Of a stretch of DNA of 14,442 bases, positions 6,492 to 13,884 are shown in pieces. Both the position numbers and the translations under genes were made by a program. The notes under the pieces were generated by a model, which saw only the letters and a program-made list of their open reading frames with translations, ran no database searches and was not told where the DNA came from. The stretch spans positions 1 to 14,442 of the forward strand of contig CAZYTO010000144.1 in the NCBI GenBank assembly GCA_964650405.1. The letters run 5' to 3'. Numbering within the stretch: the stretch's first letter is position 1; each line of letters opens with the position of its first letter. The DNA is from CAZYTO01 sp964650405. GTDB taxonomy: Bacteria > Acidobacteriota > Thermoanaerobaculia > Gp7-AA8.

Positions 6492-8927
6492 GTGGCGGAA
6501 GGACTGACGCGTCAGGTCGAAGGGGCACTCTTCGACTTTCAGAGATATTTGCAGGATGAGATCCCGCCGCTGACGGCTGCGGAGGCTGTGTCCACGCTCA
6601 TGGCCCAGCCGCCCGATCTCCTCATGCAACAGGTCGGGGCCTGGGCTGTCGATCACAGCCGTTCGCAGGCCATCCCCCTCTCCGACCTCATCTTCCACGC
6701 GCTGAAGAAAGTCTTCATGACCGGCGAGTTGAAGCTCCTCGACCGCGAGGCCGTGGCCAATTACCTCGACCGCGTCACCGGCCTGGCCATTCGCCTCTGC
6801 CCGGTCGAAGACCGCGACCTGCTGCGGTCGAACCTCACCGCCATGCGCGTCTCCCGGAACATCGCCACCACGACCCTGCGGGACGTCAACATCGCGCCGC
6901 GGCCGGCGGCCATGCCGACCTTCAGCGGGCACACGCCCGTGACCTCCGAGGACGCGCAGATGGCGAAGCGCTTCTCGCTCATCGTGGACCGCCTGAAGCG
7001 GCAGATGGCAGCCGGCGCGCCGAGCGGAAGCACTCCGGGCGCGCCCGGCGCGCAGGCCACGCCGGCCGATTCGCAGGCCATCGCCCAACTCCTGACCATG
7101 GCCGCCGCCCGCTCGCAGAGCGGCGAGCAGCTCAACGAGTACCTCGAGCAGATCAAGCCGCTGACCGGAGGCAAGGAGGGCAACGTCTTCATCGTCCTCG
7201 GCGGCGCCCTGCCGTCGTGGGACCTCCCCGACCTCGCCTCGCGGCCGCCGGCGCAGGTCGACGCCATGGAGAAGATCCTCGACCTGGCCGAGGATCCGGC
7301 CGTCATCATGCAGCGCTTCCGCGACATCGTCGCGGCGGCGGTGCAGAAGTTCAACGACGGCTCGCTCGCCGCCACCGTCTGGATGCTGGACGTGGCCCAC
7401 GACACCATCACCGAGAAGAAACTCGACCTCGCGGCCGTCGACCGCCTTCGGGCCGAGGCCGCCGAGGCCCTCAGTTCCGTCCAGCTCCGCAAGTACGCCG
7501 AGACGAAGAGCAAGCAGGCCGCGCTCCGCATCGCCCTCGGCTTCTTTCCGACGCTGCAGATCACGCCGCTCTTTCAGCAGCTCCGCGGCGAGCCGCGCGC
7601 CGAGCGCCGCCGCACACTCCTCGGCCTGCTCGAAGCGCACGCCGGCGCGGCACGGCAGGAGGCCCTGGCCGAGCTGGCCCGCGAGCTGGCCCGCCCCGAC
7701 CTCGATACCTACTATCTCCGCAACCTCATCTTTCTCCTCCACCGCATCCCTCGCGACTCGGACGAAGGCATCGACCGCGAGCTCGACGCCCTGACTCGGG
7801 CCTCTGCGCGCGGGCAGAACATCTATGTCGTCAAAGAAGCCGTCACCGCCGTCGGCTTGCTGAAGAGCGACTACTCCGTGCGCCTGCTCACCCAGCGGCT
7901 CGCCGAGTTCGAAGCCCTGCTCATTCGCAACGACACCTCATCCTATCCTGCCGACGAGATCCAGAAGGTCCTCGACCGCGTCATCGCCAGCCTCGGACGC
8001 ATCGGCACCCCGCCGGCGCTGCTGACCATCGCCCGCCACGGCATGAAAGCCAACGCCGTCCTCGGCGACACCCGGGCCCGGCTCAGCGCCCTCCAGCAGC
8101 ACGACCTCTCCTTCGACGAAGCCACCGTGGGCGTGCTGCTCAAAGCGCTGAAGGACGAGATCCCCGGCAAGCTCCTCGGCCGGCTCCTCCCGAAACGGCA
8201 GGACTCGACGGTCCGGCTCATCGAGGCGCTCTCCGGCACCCAGTCCGAAGCCGCCGCGGAAGTCTTCCGGGACATCGTGCAGCGCTTCCCCGACCAGGAC
8301 GTCGGCCAGGCCGCGGCCCGCGCCCTCGAGAAGTACGAGCCTCCCAAGCCTCCGCCCCGCGGCGCCGAGGCCGCGCCCACCTTTGCCGGCGAGCTGGAGT
8401 TCTTCGGCCTGCCGTCCGTCCTCCAGTCGCTCGCCGAGATGCGTGCCACCGGCATGCTCACCCTGCGCACGAAGCAGGGCGACGCCGCCTGCAAGCTCGT
8501 CCTCGTGGACGGCAAGTTCCTCAACGCCCAAACCGGAAACATCCGCGGCGTCGATGCTGTCTACGAAATCCTCGAACACCCCATCGCCGGCTCGTTCGCC
8601 TTCGTCCCCCACCCCGCCGAGAAGATGAAGAGCACCATCGAGCCGCGCGAGATGATGAGTGTCCTCCTCGAAGGCGTCCGCCGCCATGACGAACTGCAGC
8701 GGATCATGGCCATGGTCCCCGACACCATGACCCTGACCAAGACCGGAACGAAGCCCACCCCGCACGAGGAGGAGACCGACCCCGCCCTCGTCCGTGAAGT
8801 GTGGATGAAGGCCTCGTCCGGCATCACCGTCATCGACTGCGAGCGCCAGCTCGAGACCGACGCTTACCGCATCCGCCGTCTCGTCGCCCACTGGCTGGAG
8901 ATGGGGGCGCTTGTGGCGCAGGCGTAG
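6492..8927 (+). CDS. HEAT-repeat protein with C-terminal DUF4388 (PATAN-like) domain
   Basis: The product is 811 residues with a GTG start (6492); a purine-rich GGCGAGGCG lies just upstream. There is no signal peptide or membrane segment, so it is cytoplasmic. Residues 1-170 are a helical domain. A Gly/Ala/Pro linker follows (about 173-195, e.g. GSTPGAPGAQATPADSQ). Residues about 210-620 are alpha-helical with HEAT-like periodicity (e.g. RRRTLLGLLEAHAGAARQEA and the RTLLTQRLAEF-type pairs). Residues about 629-750 form a DUF4388/PATAN-like domain: FAGELEFFGLPSVLQSL, ATGMLTLRTKQGDAACKLVL, DGKFLNAQTGNIRGVDAVY, GSFAFVP. In other bacteria this domain is fused to response regulators and gliding or signalling proteins and is thought to mediate regulatory interactions. 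The last 60 residues look like a small winged-helix-like tail. A signalling scaffold is the most cautious reading; no enzyme motif is visible. Confidence 0.88.
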   Translation: MAEGLTRQVEGALFDFQRYLQDEIPPLTAAEAVSTLMAQPPDLLMQQVGAWAVDHSRSQAIPLSDLIFHALKKVFMTGELKLLDREAVANYLDRVTGLAIRLCPVEDRDLLRSNLTAMRVSRNIATTTLRDVNIAPRPAAMPTFSGHTPVTSEDAQMAKRFSLIVDRLKRQMAAGAPSGSTPGAPGAQATPADSQAIAQLLTMAAARSQSGEQLNEYLEQIKPLTGGKEGNVFIVLGGALPSWDLPDLASRPPAQVDAMEKILDLAEDPAVIMQRFRDIVAAAVQKFNDGSLAATVWMLDVAHDTITEKKLDLAAVDRLRAEAAEALSSVQLRKYAETKSKQAALRIALGFFPTLQITPLFQQLRGEPRAERRRTLLGLLEAHAGAARQEALAELARELARPDLDTYYLRNLIFLLHRIPRDSDEGIDRELDALTRASARGQNIYVVKEAVTAVGLLKSDYSVRLLTQRLAEFEALLIRNDTSSYPADEIQKVLDRVIASLGRIGTPPALLTIARHGMKANAVLGDTRARLSALQQHDLSFDEATVGVLLKALKDEIPGKLLGRLLPKRQDSTVRLIEALSGTQSEAAAEVFRDIVQRFPDQDVGQAAARALEKYEPPKPPPRGAEAAPTFAGELEFFGLPSVLQSLAEMRATGMLTLRTKQGDAACKLVLVDGKFLNAQTGNIRGVDAVYEILEHPIAGSFAFVPHPAEKMKSTIEPREMMSVLLEGVRRHDELQRIMAMVPDTMTLTKTGTKPTPHEEETDPALVREVWMKASSGITVIDCERQLETDAYRIRRLVAHWLEMGALVAQA

Positions 8928-8956
8928 CGCGATCGCTGTTGAGGTGTTGAGTCCGC

Positions 8957-8984
8957 GTAACAGGTACCGGGTAACAGGTACCGG
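8957..8984. repeat. Tandem pair of GTAACAGGTACCGG
   Basis: Two perfect, directly adjacent 14-bp copies (8957-8970 and 8971-8984) lie downstream of the HEAT/DUF4388 stop and upstream of the DinB gene. Each includes the palindrome GGTACC. An inverted, slightly diverged copy is found after the DinB gene at 9531-9552 (19 of 22 positions match 8963-8984). Confidence 0.9.
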
Positions 8985-8985
8985 G

Positions 8986-9033
8986 GCGATTAAGCGATTA
9001 AGCGACTAAGCGACTAAGCGAATAGGCGATTCA
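8986..9033. repeat. Six degenerate 8-bp tandem repeats ending in the DinB start codon
   Basis: The units are GCGATTAA, GCGATTAA, GCGACTAA, GCGACTAA, GCGAATAG and GCGATTCA, in exact 8-bp register from 8986 to 9033. The last unit contributes the A of the DinB ATG (9033-9035). The tract therefore occupies the whole 5' leader and ribosome-binding region of the gene; the only Shine-Dalgarno-like bases are AGG at 9024-9026, inside the repeat. Confidence 0.85.
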
Positions 9034-9512
9034 TGTCCACCCGCACCTTCTTCATCAAGACCTGGAATGACGAAAAGCCGAAGTTCCGCCGGATGATCGC
9101 GGCCCTGCCGCCGGATCGTCTCGACTATCGGCCGCACCCGCGCTCGAACAGCGCCGCGGGCTTGGCCTGGCAGATTGCGGAGGAATTCCGCGTCCTCGCG
9201 GAAACCATCGACACCGGCGAGCTGCGCTGGGTCGGCGGCAAGGTCCCCGGCACGCTCGAAGATCTGCTGGCGCAGTGGGATCATGCCGCCGCGCAGGTGG
9301 ACCGGGCCGTCGTGACCCTCGACGACGCGAAGTGGACCCGCGAGGCGAAGTACTTCATCCACGGCAATTACTTCCGCTCCTCGACGATCGAAGCGACGCT
9401 GTGGGACTTCCTCTTCGACCTCATCCACCACCGCGGGCAGCTCAGCACCTACATCCGTCCCATGGGCGGCAAGGTCCCCGGCACGTACGGTCCGTCGGCG
9501 GATGAATCGTGA
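9033..9512 (+). CDS. DinB/YfiT-like metal-dependent protein
   Basis: The product is 159 residues from ATG 9033, with no signal peptide. It is a DinB-superfamily four-helix protein of the common subgroup that ends in GPSADE. Seen features are an N-terminal FFIKTWNDEKPKFRRMI helix, ALPPDRLDYRPHPRSNSAAG, LAWQIAEEFRVLAETI, and the diagnostic C-terminal DLIHHRGQLSTYIRPMGG followed by VPGTYGPSADES. His132-His133 in the HHRGQ motif are expected metal ligands. The first-helix ligand position of classical DinB is Gln in LAWQIA, so metal binding may be altered, but this subgroup often lacks that His. Members include thiol-dependent S-transferases and proteins of unknown role; substrate cannot be predicted. 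The gene stands alone, framed by inverted copies of a short repeat, and its translation start lies inside an octamer repeat. Confidence 0.93.
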   Translation: MSTRTFFIKTWNDEKPKFRRMIAALPPDRLDYRPHPRSNSAAGLAWQIAEEFRVLAETIDTGELRWVGGKVPGTLEDLLAQWDHAAAQVDRAVVTLDDAKWTREAKYFIHGNYFRSSTIEATLWDFLFDLIHHRGQLSTYIRPMGGKVPGTYGPSADES

Positions 9513-9530
9513 GCGCGTCATCCATGCAAC

Positions 9531-9552
9531 CCGATACCTGGTACCCGATACC
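9531..9552. repeat. Inverted counterpart of the repeat upstream of the DinB gene
   Basis: Read on the minus strand, this 22-bp stretch matches 8963-8984 at 19 of 22 positions (GGTAtCGGGTAcCAGGTAtCGG, differences in lower case shown against the upstream copy are at positions 5, 12 and 19). Together the two copies bracket the DinB gene as imperfect inverted repeats about 550 bp apart. A further partial copy of the motif continues to 9560. Confidence 0.75.
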
Positions 9553-9611
9553 TGACACCCGCTCGCCGGCCCGGATTATCCCGCCCTCGGCTCCGGTTCC
9601 CACCCGAGCGG

Positions 9612-9640
9612 TTGACAACGGCAGGTGTGCTCCGTACCCT
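9612..9640 (+). promoter_or_regulatory. Sigma-70-type promoter of the tRNA operon
   Basis: TTGACA (9612-9617, perfect -35) and TACCCT (9635-9640, -10 matching at three key positions) are separated by exactly 17 bp. The predicted start, about 9647, is roughly 9 bp before the first base of tRNA-Lys, as expected for a tRNA transcript with a short leader. Confidence 0.75.
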
Positions 9641-9655
9641 GACGCCTCTCATCGC

Positions 9656-9730
9656 GGGCCCGTAGCTCAGCGGTAGAGCAGCTGGCTTTTAACCAGTTGG
9701 TCGTAGGTTCGATCCCTACCGGGCTCACCA
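9656..9730 (+). tRNA. tRNA-Lys (anticodon UUU)
   Basis: A full cloverleaf can be drawn: acceptor GGGCCCG (9656-9662) pairs with CGGGCTC (9720-9726) with one G-U pair; D-stem GCTC/GAGC; anticodon stem GCTGG/CCAGT around loop CTTTTAA, with TTT at 9688-9690; T-stem GTAGG/CCTAC with loop TTCGATC. The discriminator is A9727 and CCA (9728-9730) is encoded. It reads AAA/AAG as lysine and is the first gene of a two-tRNA transcript. Confidence 0.97.
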
Positions 9731-9750
9731 GGCAGTTCAGCTTCGCCTTC

Positions 9751-9826
9751 GTCCCCATCGTCTAGAGGCCTAGGACAGCGCCCTTTCACGGCGCCAACAC
9801 GGGTTCGAATCCCGTTGGGGACGCCA
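9751..9826 (+). tRNA. tRNA-Glu (anticodon UUC)
   Basis: Acceptor GTCCCCA (9751-9757) pairs perfectly with TGGGGAC (9816-9822). The anticodon stem GCGCC/GGCGC encloses loop CTTTCAC, with TTC at 9785-9787; the T-arm has ACGGG/CCCGT around TTCGAAT. The discriminator is G9823 and CCA (9824-9826) is encoded. It lies 20 bp after tRNA-Lys with no promoter of its own, so the two are probably co-transcribed. Its 3' end borders the accessory-looking stretch to the right. Confidence 0.97.
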
Positions 9827-9947
9827 CTTTAGAATCAGTCGTTTAGGATCGAAGTTGCCATGGTCATTCTGGTTGCGGGACGTTGCCCGTGAACGGTTTC
9901 GCTTTGGGCAACCACACCGATCGTACGCATCGCTTTTCTCGCAAGGC

Positions 9948-10681
9948 CTAGGCCGCTTGTTCGCGCACTGCGGCTTCGTCGAGACGATTGACGAGTGGAT
10001 CGATCACCGGTGATGCAGCGGCGCCGGCATTGCCGAGTGCCACGATCGCCACGCGGCTCAAGTCCGGCACGGTCAGCACTTGCATCAACGGTACGATCGC
10101 CGCGGGGGGGAACGGGATGCATTTTTCCGATAGCTTCGATCGCGCCCTGCCGGCTCCGCGCGTCGGCCATCCCATCCGAAATGAGCGCAAGGAGTCGTTC
10201 TGCCGCCGAGGCGGACTTCGCAAGCACCTCTATTGCGTAGTAACGCGCCGAGTAGCCATCGCCTTGATCGGAAAGCGTCCTGATCAACCCATCCACGTGG
10301 CTTTCGGTGGTTACATCGTACGCGGTGAGGACCCACGCAGCGGTGCTCCGGACATCGGCATTCCCATGAACGATCGCCGCAATCCTCGCGGGGACGACGA
10401 TCTCGGGAGCGGCGTGGATCTCCCGCAAAGCCGAGGCCGCGCTGTTCCGGAGCGACTCCTCCGCTCGACGACCCTGATCAGCACCCGAATAGCAGGCGAG
10501 GCCTCCGCTCGCCTCTCCTCGATCTGCCGTATCGCCGCGTACCGCTCGTCTCCCGTCTTTCCCTGATTCTCGACGACCTTGACCAGCGCGTCGATCGTGA
10601 CGGCATTCTGGGCCGAAGCTGAAAGGAGGACCAAAAAACTCAAGCCGACAGCCCCTACAGCCACAAGTAATTGCTACGCAT
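9948..10681 (-). pseudogene. Exported HEAT-repeat protein gene, broken by frameshifts
   Basis: Three pieces in two minus-strand frames make one coherent protein. Piece 1 (from about 10664) carries a signal-like AVGAVGLSFLVLLSASAQ, then TIDALVKVVENQGKTGDERY and AIRVLIRVV. Near 10455-10470 the sense moves by -1 to piece 2: AEESLRNSAASALREIHAAP, VPARIAAIVHGNADVRSTAA, SARYYAIEVLAKSASA, QGAIEAIGKMHP. At a run of seven G on the plus strand (10104-10110) it moves back by +1 to piece 3: PPAAIVPLMQVLTVPDLSRV, AIVALGNAGAAASPVIDPLV, ending at the stop 9948-9950. Six C instead of seven would restore the frame there. A possible third shift exists at the start: ATG 10681 with AGGTG upstream gives MRSNYLWL before a stop, in a frame next to piece 1. 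The helical pairs are HEAT/PBS-lyase-like. It could be a pseudogene or contain sequencing errors. Confidence 0.7.
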
Positions 10682-10942
10682 TCCACACCTCGTTTTCAGT
10701 GGGTATCGACAGTAGTCACTTGGCCGGGGTTGAACGAATGCTATCAGCTACCCCTCGTCAGCGGAACTGGAGATGGCCCGCCGATTCCGATCTCGGACCG
10801 TCGGTCAAACTCCGGAGACCCAATGACCTGACGGACTCAGGGACCTGCTTCGCTTGGGCTCGCGATCGTCTCGCCGCTTCGGTGTCCTGGTGCATGTCGA
10901 CGGCGCGTCGAGCCGAATTCTGCAAAAAAAAGCCAGTGGACG
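10682..10942. other. Intergenic space, divergent leaders, no gene seen
   Basis: This 261-bp space separates the minus-strand HEAT pseudogene from the plus-strand tubulin-nucleosidase gene, so it should hold promoters for both. No convincing -35/-10 pair was found. A run of eight A (10924-10931) lies 11 bp before ATG 10943. A long open frame crosses the region but has no recognisable protein character. Confidence 0.5.
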
Positions 10943-13585
10943 ATGTCTTTCACGATTTCCGATGGGGTGAGCCGCTATCATCATGGGAGAGTGAAATCCG
11001 AAAAAGCAGAGAGCCGGTACGCGCCGACTCTATACATCGGGCTCGGGGGGTCGGGCGTCGAGATCGTCGGCCGGTTGAAGCAGCGAATACCGGACTCGGC
11101 CCTCCAAACAGAGCCTCTCGCCTTCCTCGGCATCGATGTGGACTACCGGCGGCGGCGCGATCACGCGTTAGGAGAAGAGGAATTCTTCTACGCAGCTCCG
11201 CCAGTCATGAGTCGCGTGAACGAGCTCACGGCGCTCGCTCTGAGGTGGTTGGCACCGGCCCTCGCCCCCTCGTCGCTGGCCGCTATGCACTCCGGCGCGG
11301 GACAGCAACGCCATCTCGGCCGCCTTGCATTGACGCTCCATAGCGAAGAGATCGCGAAAGCTATCGCCGTCGCGGCGGCGAAGATCGGTCCCGCGGCGGA
11401 CAGCGCACGCGCATACGTCATTGCATCACTGGCCGGCGGCACGGGCACCGGCATGCTGTTCGACGTCGCAGCCATCCTCCAGGATCTCGGCTTCCTTGGT
11501 TCCGTCGATGCCGTCCTCCTCCTGCCGCAGGTCTTCTACGGCCTTGCCGGCAACCGCATGCAGCCGACGGCGTTCGCGACCCTGGTGGAGATTGCCGCGT
11601 TGGAGACGGAGCGCATTGACCTGCCATTCAAGCCTGCAAAGGAGGGCCTCTTCCGCCGCGTGTATTTACAAGGTGCTCAATCGGCGGCGGACCCCTACGC
11701 GACCTTCGACACAGTCGCGGAGACCGTCGAAATGATGAGCTTCGCGGACATCCATCAACGGCAGAGTAGACATGAGCCGCGCGTGAGCCATGAGGACGGA
11801 GGCGTCTTTTCGGCGGCGGTAACGACGGCGGTCCGCCTGGCCGAGCCCTTCGCGTGGCGCGAATCCTCGGACGAGATTCCTGCGAAGCTCGTCGACGACC
11901 TCAGCGCGCTCGTGAACGAGCGAATCCGAATCGTAGGAGAGCCATCCGCGGAAGAGCTGATCCGCCGAATCGAGGACGTCGGCCTCGCCGCGCTGATCCA
12001 GGCTTGGGAAGCGCAACAAGCGGAGATCGCGCGCGCGCTGGATCGCATGCATGACGATGTTCGGGAGCGCGTTCGCACGTTACTGAGGGCTCATCGCCAC
12101 GTTCCAGCTTCGATTATCTCTGAAGAAGACAGCCGTCTCCCCGAGCTCCCGCCTCGCGAGCTCGACGATAACCGCCGCCGCTTCGTTTTCTCTACGGTCG
12201 AAAACGCCTCCCGCAAATTCTTCTTGAGGCAACGTTTGGTGCGCGAAGCCGTGAAGGGCGCGGTCGCCGAATTACGGCGGCAGCGCGAAAGAGAGATTCT
12301 CAGATGGGTCATCGCGGTCATCGTCGAGACCGCTGAAGAATTCGCTTTTTCGAGTGTGCTCGCGGACAAAGCCGCGGCTGCACTTGCAAAAATCGACACG
12401 GCCGTCTTCGATCGCCAGCGCTATGCTGCACCGTCGGCACGGACAGTCGTCACACTCCTCGTCCCCAGGAACATCGAGGGAAGCGATGACATCGCAAAGT
12501 TGCTCGCAGAAATGGCTCGGCTCAGGTTTGGGACGGGCCCGATCCTCATCCGGAGCGAGCGCGATACGGATCGCGAGATCGTTCTGCTCGTGGAATGGCT
12601 CTTCTATCCGACCGTGGCGATTCGCGGGATCTTCGAACTTGAGGAGGAGTATCGGAAGGAGCCGGACCGCACGACGTATCACTTCGACAAGAACTGGCCG
12701 GCGCTGCTTGCGGACGTCATCGACTCCATCGGAGGCGGGCGCCGCATCGCGCCGAGGAAGCGCAATTTCGACATCGGTCTCATCGTCCCGCTGCACGAGG
12801 AATTCAACGTCGTCAGCTCACACTGGCCGATCAAGGACAGTCAGATAAGCGAGGGGACGACCTTCCTCGAACTCGACATGTCTGCATCCGGCGTGACCTG
12901 CATCGCAACGGTGCAGCGCGAAATGGGTCTCTCGGTGGCAACCAGCCGCACCGAGAAGCTCCTCAACTTTGCCGACGTCTCACTCGTTGTCCTCGTCGGC
13001 ATCGCCGGGTCGTTGAGCTCGGACGTGGAGTTGGGGGACATCGTCATCGCTGACGAGGTCGCGGAGTTCAACGCCGCCTCGAAAGCGGTACCGGACGGCG
13101 ACACAGCATTCAAGCTTGTCTACTCGGGCTTCCACTTTCGCGCCGACTATTCGTTGATTGAGGCGATCGTCCATTGGCCGCACCTGGCGAAAGACGATCA
13201 CCGCGAGTGGCAGAATGGGATCCGCGGTAGGGCGCCGCAGCTCGACGATGGAAGGCCGCGCATGAACATCGCGCACGTTGCGTCGGGCGACACCGTCGGA
13301 GCGGCCGAGGCGTTCCGCGTAGAGTTGCCCGGAATCGACCGGAGGTTCTCGGCCCTGGAGGAGCAGGCCGCCGCCATCGCCGCCGCGGCCGCCGCGCGCC
13401 AGCATTCAGTCCCCTTCCTGATCCTGCGCGGCATCTCCGACTATTCAGACGAGCGGAAGAAGGAGCTCGATCGGTCCGAAAAGGGGACGTGGCGCTCGCT
13501 GGCCGTCCACTCCGCGTGCGACGCGCTCACGCGGCTCCTCCGTCTGCAGGCCGTCCGCGACGCGGCGAAGCTCTCTGGCTCGTGA
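10943..13585 (+). CDS. Tubulin/FtsZ-like GTPase fused to a purine nucleosidase (PNP/MTAN) effector domain; putative defence protein
   Basis: The product is 880 residues if ATG 10943 is used. That start has only a weak ribosome site; GTG 10991 (residue 17) is an alternative and still precedes the first domain. N-terminal domain (about 28-330): PTLYIGLGGSGVEIVGRL (28-45) matches the first nucleotide loop of tubulin-like proteins, LAFLGIDVDYRRR follows near 59-71, and AGGTGTGMLFDVAAILQDLG (from 164) is the tubulin signature GGGTG(S/T)G with its first Gly replaced by Ala. The middle (about 330-600) is helical and charged, with coiled-coil-like stretches near 437-460. C-terminal domain (about 607-875): FDIGLIVPLHEEF (609-621), GIAGSL (686-691), ELGDIVIADEV, ALEEQAAAIA with Glu806, and RGISDYSD with Asp833. 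These align with the purine base and ribose sites of MTA/SAH nucleosidases. No signal peptide or membrane segment is visible. I infer a nucleotide sensor that gates a toxic nucleosidase. Domain calls are firm; the role is not. Confidence 0.85.
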   Translation: MSFTISDGVSRYHHGRVKSEKAESRYAPTLYIGLGGSGVEIVGRLKQRIPDSALQTEPLAFLGIDVDYRRRRDHALGEEEFFYAAPPVMSRVNELTALALRWLAPALAPSSLAAMHSGAGQQRHLGRLALTLHSEEIAKAIAVAAAKIGPAADSARAYVIASLAGGTGTGMLFDVAAILQDLGFLGSVDAVLLLPQVFYGLAGNRMQPTAFATLVEIAALETERIDLPFKPAKEGLFRRVYLQGAQSAADPYATFDTVAETVEMMSFADIHQRQSRHEPRVSHEDGGVFSAAVTTAVRLAEPFAWRESSDEIPAKLVDDLSALVNERIRIVGEPSAEELIRRIEDVGLAALIQAWEAQQAEIARALDRMHDDVRERVRTLLRAHRHVPASIISEEDSRLPELPPRELDDNRRRFVFSTVENASRKFFLRQRLVREAVKGAVAELRRQREREILRWVIAVIVETAEEFAFSSVLADKAAAALAKIDTAVFDRQRYAAPSARTVVTLLVPRNIEGSDDIAKLLAEMARLRFGTGPILIRSERDTDREIVLLVEWLFYPTVAIRGIFELEEEYRKEPDRTTYHFDKNWPALLADVIDSIGGGRRIAPRKRNFDIGLIVPLHEEFNVVSSHWPIKDSQISEGTTFLELDMSASGVTCIATVQREMGLSVATSRTEKLLNFADVSLVVLVGIAGSLSSDVELGDIVIADEVAEFNAASKAVPDGDTAFKLVYSGFHFRADYSLIEAIVHWPHLAKDDHREWQNGIRGRAPQLDDGRPRMNIAHVASGDTVGAAEAFRVELPGIDRRFSALEEQAAAIAAAAAARQHSVPFLILRGISDYSDERKKELDRSEKGTWRSLAVHSACDALTRLLRLQAVRDAAKLSGS

Positions 13586-13884
13586 GCGCCGCCACCCCGA
13601 AGCAAGCCGTCGCGATGGGCATCATGCGGTAGAACCATTTATCACTGTGAGGTGGCGGCCGAACGGGTGACCGAGGGCGAAGACCGCGAGGAAGCAGCGG
13701 CGAAGCGGACCCAGACCCACCACGGACAAAGGCGAGAAGAACAAGGCGCGATCTCATCAGGACTTCCCCGTGACGCACCATAGCGCGTCGCGGCCATACG
13801 GCGGGGGATCGGGATTGAAGTGCGACGAGGCCAATCTACGCTTTGGGACGCCAAGGGCCATGCGTCATCTACAACGATTCGAGC
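13586..13884. other. Gene-free stretch after the tubulin-nucleosidase gene
   Basis: These 299 bp hold no convincing coding region on either strand. The only structure seen is a 9-bp inverted repeat, GCCGCCACC (13588-13596) with GGTGGCGGC (13651-13659), separated by 54 bp; the spacing makes it a poor terminator. It may be decayed sequence, in keeping with the damaged genes on its right. Confidence 0.45.

Noticed and set aside
6429..7742. 437-residue minus-strand open frame
   Set aside because: It lies opposite the HEAT/DUF4388 gene, is Arg/Gly/Leu-rich with no domain character, and results from high GC in the opposite codon phase.
7217..8689. 490-residue plus-strand open frame
   Set aside because: It is extremely Arg/Pro/His-rich and is an alternative frame of the HEAT/DUF4388 gene.
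8957..9033. Possible CRISPR-like array
   Set aside because: Units are 8 or 14 bp, directly adjacent, with no spacers.
9576..9758. Minus-strand 60-residue open frame containing SPVGIEPTTNWLKAS
   Set aside because: It is the reverse complement of tRNA-Lys, a well-known spurious protein call.
9882..9912. GTTGCCC/GGGCAAC hairpin after the tRNAs as a terminator
   Set aside because: A 7-bp stem with a 17-nt loop and no T-tract is too weak to call, though some termination must occur nearby.
10686..10686. GTG at 10686 as a start for a 283-residue minus-strand protein
   Set aside because: Its N-terminal and C-terminal parts in that frame are Arg/Gly/Cys-rich nonsense; only the middle third has HEAT character, which is better explained by frameshifts.
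10579..11343. 254-residue plus-strand open frame before and into the tubulin-like gene
   Set aside because: It overlaps the start of the HEAT pseudogene and the tubulin domain in another frame and shows no domain-like pattern.
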